Shown: one piece after another, positions 1 to 5,743 of the stretch | Layout of the letters: the number at the start of each line of letters is the position of its first letter | How positions within the stretch are numbered: position 1 is the stretch's first letter | NCBI GenBank assembly: GCA_017962765.1 | Contig: JAGCUP010000041.1 | Span: 1-47,497 of the forward strand | Reading direction: 5' to 3' | DNA length: 47,497 nt | Source of the DNA: Muribaculaceae bacterium | GTDB lineage: Bacteria; Bacteroidota; Bacteroidia; Bacteroidales; Muribaculaceae | The notes under the pieces: generated by a model | Told to the model about the DNA's origin: nothing | The model's database searches: none | The model's input: the letters and a program-made list of their open reading frames with translations, nothing else | Made by a program: the position numbers and the translations under genes

Positions 1-12
1 CAACAACCTAAA

Positions 13-1041
13 ATGAGCACCGATAAGAGTACGGTCATTCTGGGCATTGAGTCATCGTGCGACGACACGTCGGCGGCAGTGACGCGAGACTGCGTGTTGC
101 TCTCGAACGTCATCGCCAGTCAGCGTGTGCACGAGGCGTACGGCGGCGTGGTGCCCGAGCTCGCTTCGCGCGCCCACCAGCAGCACATCGTGCCGGTGGT
201 GAGCGAGGCTATCCGCCAGGCGGGTGTCGACAAGAGCGAGATTGACGCCATTGCCTTCACGCGCGGGCCGGGGTTGCCCGGGTCGCTCCACGTGGGCGTG
301 GCCTTCGCCAAGGGCCTGTCGCTGGCCCTGGGCGTTCCGCTCGTCGATGTGAACCACCTTCACGGGCACGCGCTTGCCCAATTCATCAAGGAAACGCCCG
401 AGAGCGAGGTTCCCGAATTTCCTTTCCTGTGCCTGCTGGTGAGCGGCGGCAACACGCAGATTATCCTCGTGCGGTCGCCCTACGACATGGAAATCCTGGG
501 GCAGAGCATCGACGATGCCGCCGGCGAGGCCTTCGACAAATGTGCCAAGGTAATGGGACTCCCTTATCCCGGTGGCCCCGTCATCGACCGGCTTGCTGCC
601 GAGGGCGACAGCCATCGTTTCCATTTCGCCAAGCCCCACGTCGAAGGCTACAACTACAGTTTCAGCGGGCTCAAGACGTCGTTTCTCTACACTCTACGCG
701 ATGAACTCAAGGAAAATCCACGCTTCATCGAGGAAAACCTCGCACACCTCGCGGCCTCGTTGCAGCGCACCATCGTCGAAATCCTCATGGACAAGTTCAA
801 GCGCGCTATTAGGGACACCGGCGTCACGACGGTGGCCATAGGCGGCGGAGTGAGCGCCAACAGCGCCGTGCGCGGTGCCGTGGCGGCCTACTGCGCGCGT
901 CGTGGCATCAAGGCCTTCATTCCCAAGCCCGTGTTCACAACCGACAACGCCGCGATGATAGCCGTGGCCGGCCACTACAAGTACTTGCGTGGTGAGTTCT
1001 GCGACGTCACGGCCCCTCCCTTCTCCCGCGTCACCATTTAA
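13..1041 (+). CDS. tsaD: tRNA N6-adenosine threonylcarbamoyltransferase TsaD
   Basis: TsaD moves the threonylcarbamoyl group from threonylcarbamoyl-AMP to A37 of tRNAs that read ANN codons, working in the cytoplasm with TsaB and TsaE. The 342-aa protein has the usual family length and opens with ILGIESSCDDTS, the ASKHA phosphate-binding strand typical of the Kae1/TsaD family. HLHGH at residues 115-119 supplies two metal-binding histidines, and D311 in FTTDNAAM is the third ligand expected in the family. GPGLPGSLHVG near residue 86 and GGGVSANS in the C-terminal half are also characteristic. The start at 13 gives the normal N-terminus, although only 12 bases of upstream sequence are visible, so promoter and operon partners cannot be judged. 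cinA follows after 75 bp on the same strand. Confidence 0.97.
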   Translation: MSTDKSTVILGIESSCDDTSAAVTRDCVLLSNVIASQRVHEAYGGVVPELASRAHQQHIVPVVSEAIRQAGVDKSEIDAIAFTRGPGLPGSLHVGVAFAKGLSLALGVPLVDVNHLHGHALAQFIKETPESEVPEFPFLCLLVSGGNTQIILVRSPYDMEILGQSIDDAAGEAFDKCAKVMGLPYPGGPVIDRLAAEGDSHRFHFAKPHVEGYNYSFSGLKTSFLYTLRDELKENPRFIEENLAHLAASLQRTIVEILMDKFKRAIRDTGVTTVAIGGGVSANSAVRGAVAAYCARRGIKAFIPKPVFTTDNAAMIAVAGHYKYLRGEFCDVTAPPFSRVTI

Positions 1042-1050
1042 TTTAATAAC

Positions 1051-1116
1051 AGATTATAGATTACAGTTAATGTCTGCGTACTCCGAGACTGCGTCTCGGA
1101 CAACTAACAACTAAAA
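1051..1116. repeat. Intergenic repeat element, copy 1, with an 8-bp palindrome
   Basis: The gap between tsaD and cinA carries the string TTATAGATTACAGTT, then a perfect inverted repeat (TCCGAGAC at 1082-1089, GTCTCGGA at 1093-1100, 3-nt loop), then CAACTAACAACTAAAA directly before the cinA start. The same left and right strings flank a hairpin after cinA (2347-2445). The palindrome could end tsaD transcription, but no T-tract follows it. Two copies around one gene suggest an interspersed palindromic element rather than a gene-specific site. Confidence 0.6.
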
Positions 1117-2355
1117 ATGCACTATTCTACTATTGTCATAGGCGATGAACTCCTTATTGGTCAGGTGACCGATACCAACTCGGGATGGATTGCGCGGCAC
1201 CTCACACCGTTCGGGTGGGTGCCCGACGGCGTGCAGGTCGTGTCCGACGAGGCCGACGCCATCACGGCGGCCATCGACCGCGCCTTCGCTCAGTCCGACG
1301 TTGTGCTTATGACCGGCGGGCTGGGTCCCACCAAGGACGACATCACCAAGGCCACGCTCTGCGCCTACTTTGGCGGCGAGATGCGCCTCGACGAGTCCGT
1401 GCGCGAGAACGTGGACCGCATCTTCGCGCGTCGCGGCCTCACGATGAACACGCTCACGGCGGGCCAAGCCATGGTGCCCTCATCGTGCCGTGTGCTCCAG
1501 AACGAGGTGGGCACGGCGCCCATCATGTGGTTCGAGCGCGACGGCAAGGTGCTCGTGTCGATGCCCGGCGTGCCCCACGAGACGCAGACGATGATGGAGC
1601 GCGCCGTCATTCCGCAGTTGTTGCGCCGCTTCCATTCCAGCGACCACCTCGCGTTCCGCAACTTCGTTGTCGTCGAGGTGCCCGAGAGCGAGCTCGCCCT
1701 CCGCCTCGAGGACTTCGAGCGTGCGCTGCCGCAGGGCCTGCACCTCGCCTATCTGCCCAACCAGGGCGTGGTGAGGCTGCGACTGACGGGCCTCGCCAAC
1801 GACGGGGCATGGCTCGAACGCGAGATGGAAAGCCAGTCGGCACGCCTCGTCGCGCTGCTCGGCGACGACCTGGTGGCCACCGACGACAAGCCGCTGGCGC
1901 AAATCGCGGGCGAAAGGCTCCGCGAACGCGGACTCACGCTCGCCACTGCCGAGAGCTGCACGGGCGGCAACGTGGCCCACGAGATTACCCTCGTGGCGGG
2001 CTCCTCTGACTATTTCCGCGGGGCCGTGGTCGCCTATGCCAACGAGGTGAAGCGCGACGTGCTCGGCGTTGACGACGATGCGCTCATGCGCTACGGCGCC
2101 GTGAGCCAGCCTGTCGTTGAGCAGATGGTGGCAGGGGCGTGCCGCGCGTTGCACACCGACTGCGCTGTCGCCACTTCGGGCATCGCTGGTCCGGGTGGCG
2201 GCACCGACGAGAAGCCCGTGGGCACCGTGTGGATTGCCGTGCGTTGCTGCGACAAAACCGTGTCGCGCTGCTACCGCTTTGCCGGTGGCCGCAGCCGCGT
2301 AATCGACCAGGCCACCACGCGCGCCCTCATCATGCTCGTCAAGAGCTTATTATAG
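1117..2355 (+). CDS. cinA: CinA family nicotinamide-nucleotide amidohydrolase
   Basis: This 412-aa protein has the two-domain CinA layout. The N-terminal MoCF-biosynthesis-like fold (about residues 1-170) shows IGDELLIGQVTDTNSGWIA and LMTGGLGPTKDD, associated with ADP-ribose and NAD-related pyrophosphatase activity. The C-terminal PncC domain (about 255-412) carries AESCTGG with the catalytic serine at residue 280 and GIAGPGGGT, expected to deamidate NMN to nicotinic acid mononucleotide in the pyridine nucleotide salvage cycle. The start at 1117 places IVIGDELLIG at the usual position. No SOS box or competence genes are visible nearby, so a role in DNA uptake is not supported here. The gene lies between two copies of one intergenic repeat element. 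Confidence 0.95.
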   Translation: MHYSTIVIGDELLIGQVTDTNSGWIARHLTPFGWVPDGVQVVSDEADAITAAIDRAFAQSDVVLMTGGLGPTKDDITKATLCAYFGGEMRLDESVRENVDRIFARRGLTMNTLTAGQAMVPSSCRVLQNEVGTAPIMWFERDGKVLVSMPGVPHETQTMMERAVIPQLLRRFHSSDHLAFRNFVVVEVPESELALRLEDFERALPQGLHLAYLPNQGVVRLRLTGLANDGAWLEREMESQSARLVALLGDDLVATDDKPLAQIAGERLRERGLTLATAESCTGGNVAHEITLVAGSSDYFRGAVVAYANEVKRDVLGVDDDALMRYGAVSQPVVEQMVAGACRALHTDCAVATSGIAGPGGGTDEKPVGTVWIAVRCCDKTVSRCYRFAGGRSRVIDQATTRALIMLVKSLL

Positions 2356-2464
2356 ATTACAGTTCCTGTCAGTGTCCTCCGAGAAAGGCTCCGGGTAGGC
2401 GAGCTTGCTCGGGATTCGCAGTCTTGAACAACTAACAACTAAAATCTAAAAACTAAAATCTAAA
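2347..2464. repeat. Intergenic repeat element, copy 2, with short tandem repeat
   Basis: It starts with TTATAGATTACAGTT like the copy before cinA, holds a GC-rich segment with a small stem (CGAG 2400-2403, CTCG 2408-2411), and continues with CAACTAACAACTAAAA. A tandem duplication follows: the 14-mer AACTAAAATCTAAA occurs at 2437-2450 and again at 2451-2464. The centre differs from copy 1, as expected for members of a degenerate dispersed family. Confidence 0.6.
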
Positions 2465-2466
2465 AA

Positions 2467-2498
2467 CTTGTTTTTCTCATAGGATTGCTTTAATTTTG
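2467..2498 (+). promoter_or_regulatory. Bacteroidetes-type promoter of the lipoprotein gene
   Basis: TAATTTTG at 2491-2498 is a perfect TAnnTTTG -7 element. CTTG at 2467-2470, 20 nt upstream, keeps the TTG core of the -33 box. The start codon lies 40 nt downstream. Confidence 0.7.
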
Positions 2499-2538
2499 CA
2501 CTTTCAAAGCAAAACAGTTTTATAACAATAAATACAAC

Positions 2539-3057
2539 ATGACAATGAAAAAGAGTTTATTCCTTCTGGCCGCATTCGCGTGCTGCCTCTTCACCCTCAC
2601 CGCTTGCGGCGACGATGATGAGCCCAAAGTGACCCCCAAGGCCACCGCAACCTACACCATCAACTTCCACCAGGACCTCCTCGACGCTGCCAGCGTCATC
2701 GTCTATTACAAGGGAGAGAACGGTGCAGTGAAGTTCGAGCCCGTCTCTACCACCGTGTGGAAAAAGACTGTCTCCTCCACCAAGTTCCCCGCCGAATTCG
2801 CCTTCCAAATCGCTTACTCGCCCAAGGACGCTGCCGAGCTCACCAAGGACAGCTATAACCTCGACGTGGCAGGCTCGATTGACGGCAGCCTCAACACTGG
2901 CGAGGCCTTCTACTTCAGCCGCACGCTCATGAGCGCGCCCACTCAAAAGGATAAGGTCATCAGCACGCTCGAGAAGCACAGCGGAAAGGACGTCATGGGC
3001 TACACCGTCACCAAGAACGGCACTGCCACGGCAATGACCAGCATCAACCTCAAGTAA
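2539..3057 (+). CDS. Putative lipoprotein of unknown function
   Basis: A 172-aa protein with a type II signal peptide: lysines at the N-terminus, a hydrophobic stretch LFLLAAFACCLFTL and a lipobox ending LTAC, followed by GDDDEPK. An acidic run after the lipid-bearing Cys fits the Bacteroidetes surface-export rule, so an outer-membrane lipoprotein, possibly surface-exposed, is likely. The mature part (YTINFHQDLLDAASVIVYYKG onward) looks rich in beta strands. I do not recognise a named domain. A second ATG two codons downstream (2545) is an equally good start. It has its own promoter upstream and a strong hairpin after the stop, so it is probably monocistronic. Its GC-rich codon use matches the host genes to its left rather than the cas genes to its right, so I do not count it as part of the CRISPR module. 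Confidence 0.8.
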   Translation: MTMKKSLFLLAAFACCLFTLTACGDDDEPKVTPKATATYTINFHQDLLDAASVIVYYKGENGAVKFEPVSTTVWKKTVSSTKFPAEFAFQIAYSPKDAAELTKDSYNLDVAGSIDGSLNTGEAFYFSRTLMSAPTQKDKVISTLEKHSGKDVMGYTVTKNGTATAMTSINLK

Positions 3058-3088
3058 TCAACGCGACCAGTGCGCTAACCTAATTACC

Positions 3089-3123
3089 ATCGCCGCCTCA
3101 CGCTTCATCGCAGGGGCGGCGAT
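3089..3123 (+). terminator. Hairpin after the lipoprotein gene
   Basis: Perfect 9-bp arms ATCGCCGCC (3089-3097) and GGCGGCGAT (3115-3123) with a 17-nt loop and a weak T-rich tail. It ends 12 bp before the first CRISPR repeat, so it also separates the array from upstream transcription. Confidence 0.65.
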
Positions 3124-3212
3124 TTCTCCCCACAATGGGCAATTGCTTTCAAAATTTGTACCTTTGTGTCTAGATTCACAATCGACCGCGCCCGCATACA
3201 TATACACACGTA

Positions 3213-3244
3213 GTTGTGAATTGCTTTCAAAATTTGTACCTTTG
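3213..3244 (+). promoter_or_regulatory. Promoter embedded in the CRISPR repeat (repeat 2 shown; present in repeats 2-15)
   Basis: Inside each full repeat, positions 25-32 read TACCTTTG, a perfect TAnnTTTG -7 element. GTTG at positions 1-4 gives the TTG core of a -33 box 20 nt upstream. Initiation would fall about 5-8 nt after the -7 element, near repeat position 38, giving roughly 10 nt of repeat, then the spacer, then the next repeat. Repeat 1 keeps the -7 element (3159-3166) but has ATGG at the -33 position. Promoters inside repeats are established for type II-C arrays of Neisseria meningitidis; applying that here is inference from sequence. Confidence 0.6.
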
Positions 3245-3884
3245 TGTCTAGATTCACAATTGTTTCTGGCATTCTTGCTGCGAGAGGTTTGTTGTGAATT
3301 GCTTTCAAAATTTGTACCTTTGTGTCTAGATTCACAATACAGATTTGCCACGCCGCAATAAACAACCAGTTGTGAATTGCTTTCAAAATTTGTACCTTTG
3401 TGTCTAGATTCACAATCAGCAAAATTAAATAATGATAATATTTTCAGTTGTGAATTGCTTTCAAAATTTGTACCTTTGTGTCTAGATTCACAATCAAGTA
3501 CAGTGCCACCAACTTCTCCTACCTGTTGTGAATTGCTTTCAAAATTTGTACCTTTGTGTCTAGATTCACAATCGCCTGCGCAGCAACCAATCGTCATTCT
3601 TTGTTGTGAATTGCTTTCAAAATTTGTACCTTTGTGTCTAGATTCACAATCCGCGCGTTTATTTATCTTAATTGTGGGGTGTTGTGAATTGCTTTCAAAA
3701 TTTGTACCTTTGTGTCTAGATTCACAATTTGGCTAAAAACGACCATTTTTGGAAACCGGTTGTGAATTGCTTTCAAAATTTGTACCTTTGTGTCTAGATT
3801 CACAATCATTGTTAACGTGGCAAATACTGGTTACAGGTTGTGAATTGCTTTCAAAATTTGTACCTTTGTGTCTAGATTCACAAT

Positions 3885-3914
3885 GATTGCTGCAAGACCT
3901 CATTTACAATTACG
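3885..3914 (+). other. Spacer 10, member of an allelic spacer pair
   Basis: Its first 20 nt (GATTGCTGCAAGACCTCATT) are identical to those of spacer 11. The last 10 nt (TACAATTACG) differ from spacer 11 only at spacer positions 21, 24, 27 and 30. The reverse strand reads VIVNEVLQQ, the same peptide as in spacer 11. Confidence 0.95.
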
Positions 3915-3962
3915 GTTGTGAATTGCTTTCAAAATTTGTACCTTTGTGTCTAGATTCACAAT

Positions 3963-3992
3963 GATTGCTGCAAGACCTCATTAACGATGACT
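3963..3992 (+). other. Spacer 11, member of an allelic spacer pair
   Basis: It shares the first 20 nt with spacer 10 and ends AACGATGACT. All four differences fall at third-codon positions in the reverse-strand frame encoding VIVNEVLQQ, so every fully contained changed codon (GTA/GTC, ATT/ATC, GTA/GTT) is synonymous. The differences lie in the seed-proximal third of the crRNA. Confidence 0.95.
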
Positions 3993-4327
3993 GTTGTGAA
4001 TTGCTTTCAAAATTTGTACCTTTGTGTCTAGATTCACAATAACGACATATCCTTAAGAAGATACTTTGTAGTTGTGAATTGCTTTCAAAATTTGTACCTT
4101 TGTGTCTAGATTCACAATAATCATCTATCGTACCAGTAGTGGCTGAGCGTTGTGAATTGCTTTCAAAATTTGTACCTTTGTGTCTAGATTCACAATTGGT
4201 CACGGAAATACTCCTGATAAATCAACGTTGTGAATTGCTTTCAAAATTTGTACCTTTGTGTCTAGATTCACAATACAATGCGTCTAATTTGTTGGATGTT
4301 AACATGATACAAAGGTTTTGTGTTTTT

Positions 4328-4390
4328 AAAAAAACTGTGTTGTCGCAGATGAAATTATTTGTTTTAAGTCAAATTTTTCATCTGCGACAA
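4328..4390 (-). terminator. Long hairpin between array and cas2, likely cas operon terminator
   Basis: Perfect 15-bp arms TTGTCGCAGATGAAA (4340-4354) and TTTCATCTGCGACAA (4376-4390) continue past a small bulge with ATTTG (4357-4361) and CAAAT (4370-4374), for a stem of about 20 bp with an 8-nt loop. Read on the minus strand, the hairpin is followed after a few bases by seven T (complement of 4328-4334), as expected for a Rho-independent terminator of cas9-cas1-cas2. On the plus strand no T-run follows, though the stem could still stall transcripts leaving the last repeat. Confidence 0.7.
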
Positions 4391-4490
4391 TGTCGTTAAT
4401 CTGTAGGGCAACGTCCTACTGCCCTTTATCGTTGTTAAACATCTTTAATATGCGTTAAATAACAGCAATAAGGGATGTTTTGTGTGTTTG
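4391..4490. other. Gene-free stretch beside cas2, possible array leader end
   Basis: It holds a short inverted repeat (AGGGCA ... TGCCCT around 4407-4424) and otherwise AT-rich sequence, with no ORF or repeat copy. Because the opposite array end carries the degenerate repeat, 4275-4490 is the better candidate for the acquisition end. This is inference. Confidence 0.35.
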
Positions 4491-4829
4491 TTAGAACAAT
4501 TCCAGTTGCTGCCCTGTTGTAATGGGCTCTTCTTGCTTTGGGCCGTTGAAGATTTCAATATTTGCGAATTGCTTGTCGGTGATAGCCATAATACACACGT
4601 TGCCATGCTGTGGAAGAAATGATTTCACCCGTTTGATGTGTACTTGTGAATTTTCCACACTCGCACAATGTCGCACATAAATAGAAAGTTGCATCATAGT
4701 GAAGCCGTCGAGCATTAAGTTCTTACGGAATTGGGTGTATGCTCTTTTGTCTTTCTTCGTTTCGGTTGGTAAATCGAAAAATACCATTACCCACATGACG
4801 CGATATTGGCTAAAGCGTGAAATAATCAT
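4491..4829 (-). CDS. cas2: CRISPR-associated endonuclease Cas2
   Basis: Cas2 forms a dimer that bridges two Cas1 dimers in the spacer integration complex. I take the start at 4829 (MIISRFSQYRVMWVMVFFDL), giving 112 aa. This ATG overlaps the cas1 stop in an ATGA, the usual translational coupling in this operon type; an upstream ATG would add 15 unlikely residues reading back into cas1. The ferredoxin-like fold begins with VMVFFDLPT, where D19 is the family's conserved aspartate, and KKDKRAYTQFRKNLMLDGF follows as the first helix. YVRHC and VCIMAITDKQF match later strands. It is the last gene of cas9-cas1-cas2 and ends about 100 bp before the hairpin terminator. Confidence 0.97.
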   Translation of the reverse strand: MIISRFSQYRVMWVMVFFDLPTETKKDKRAYTQFRKNLMLDGFTMMQLSIYVRHCASVENSQVHIKRVKSFLPQHGNVCIMAITDKQFANIEIFNGPKQEEPITTGQQLELF

Positions 4830-5734
4830 TGTAAGGTGGGGTAGAGGATGCGCTTTGTTTGCCCCATGAAACATTTCGCCAAAGAGGCTGTGGTGATTTC
4901 CACCGCCACCATTAAAGGCCGTTTTTTCCTTGATATGTTCACGTCGATAACAGGAATAGAGAGTAGTTCCCGTTTCAGTTCGGTGGTTAATTCTTCGGGG
5001 GTGCCATGCTTTCTTACAATGTCCTTGACTAACACATCTACAAAGGGGCGGTATGGCTCCATCACGTCATCGGCCAGGCAATAGGCATTATATCGGTTGT
5101 GGTGGTGGATTCCCAAGGTGGGCAACAGACCGGAACCGACGAGTGCCCTCGCCACCACTGCACGTAAGATGGCATACCCGTAATTAAGCAGCGTGTTGGC
5201 ACCATCGCTTTCCCGGTCACGCCTAAAATCAGTTTGCTCGGGAAAGAAATTGCGCCAATAATAAGCAGCGGCACGTCCCTCGAGGTTAGTGTTGTCGTCA
5301 CTTCTCACTTCGGCAGCCCATGCAGCCATATTTCCCGTTTCGCAGCCGGGCACACACTTGTTCAGTGCGCGCGCTTGGTTGGCAATCTTGGCTTTTACGG
5401 TTTGCTGCCACAATTGTTTTTTGAGTGGTTTTGAGCTGTCGATTTGCGCACGGAAACGCTCGCTTTGTAGCGTGTTGCCATCAAGAGGCAGGAATAATCC
5501 TGTTGGCATGTGTGCGCTATCGCAAGTGATTACCGCACAATTGTTATCCAATAGACGTTCCATCAAGCCGTGAGTTATCGTGATTTGACGATTGTCGAGA
5601 ATAACGATGCCCAAGTCCTCGATGGGGAAAGTGCGGGGAGGTGATTCGCCATCAGGCACAGAAAACACCATTTGGGCATTCTTAAGGCTCAAATAGGCCG
5701 GATTGCCAAAATATAGTGTCTTTTTAATCATCAA
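4826..5734 (-). CDS. cas1: CRISPR-associated endonuclease Cas1
   Basis: Cas1 is the integrase that inserts new spacers. At 302 aa it has the usual type II length. The N-terminal beta domain (KKTLYFGNPAYLSLKNAQMVF) is followed by the alpha-helical catalytic domain. Expected metal-binding residues are visible: E152 in NTNLEGRAAAYYW, H210/H211 in LGIHHHNRYNAYCLADD, and D223 in ADDVMEPYRPFVD. The gene starts 9 nt after the cas9 stop and overlaps cas2 by 4 nt, so the three genes form one operon. A start one codon later (5731) is also possible. Csn2 and Cas4 are absent, which places the locus in subtype II-C. Confidence 0.98.
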   Translation of the reverse strand: MMIKKTLYFGNPAYLSLKNAQMVFSVPDGESPPRTFPIEDLGIVILDNRQITITHGLMERLLDNNCAVITCDSAHMPTGLFLPLDGNTLQSERFRAQIDSSKPLKKQLWQQTVKAKIANQARALNKCVPGCETGNMAAWAAEVRSDDNTNLEGRAAAYYWRNFFPEQTDFRRDRESDGANTLLNYGYAILRAVVARALVGSGLLPTLGIHHHNRYNAYCLADDVMEPYRPFVDVLVKDIVRKHGTPEELTTELKRELLSIPVIDVNISRKKRPLMVAVEITTASLAKCFMGQTKRILYPTLQ

Positions 5735-5743
5735 AATGAGGTT

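Larger units (their letters stand above)
3135..4274 (+). CRISPR. Type II-C CRISPR array, 15 repeats and 14 spacers
   Basis: Repeats of 48 bp (first 20 nt GTTGTGAATTGCTTTCAAAA, ending GATTCACAAT) start at 3135, 3213, 3291, 3369, 3447, 3525, 3603, 3681, 3759, 3837, 3915, 3993, 4071, 4149 and 4227. Every spacer is exactly 30 bp, so the period is 78 bp. Repeats 2-15 are identical by eye. Repeat 1 has lost the first bases (ATGGGC in place of GTTGTG). The tracrRNA anti-repeat is complementary to the 5' part of the repeat as read on the plus strand, so crRNAs are plus-strand RNAs and the spacer 3' end is the seed. The cas genes lie downstream and face the array. The repeat ends form an imperfect inverted repeat (TTGTGAAT and ATTCACAA). 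Confidence 0.99.

Noticed and set aside
3885..3992. Diversity-generating retroelement as cause of the two spacer variants
   Set aside because: Such elements change adenines of one strand. The four differences include several base types and sit strictly at wobble positions without changing the peptide.
3885..3992. Simple duplication of a repeat-spacer unit followed by random mutation
   Set aside because: Random mutation would not place all four changes at third-codon positions of one frame with all contained codons synonymous.
4340..4390. Second tracrRNA or guide RNA in the array-cas2 gap
   Set aside because: The hairpin has no complementarity to the repeat and no matching promoter. It fits a terminator.
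3058..4399. Open reading frames on both strands across the array that encode repeated peptides such as CESRHKGTNFESNSQ
   Set aside because: The 78-bp period is divisible by three, so frames stay open through the repeats. They are CRISPR repeats read as protein, not a repeat protein.
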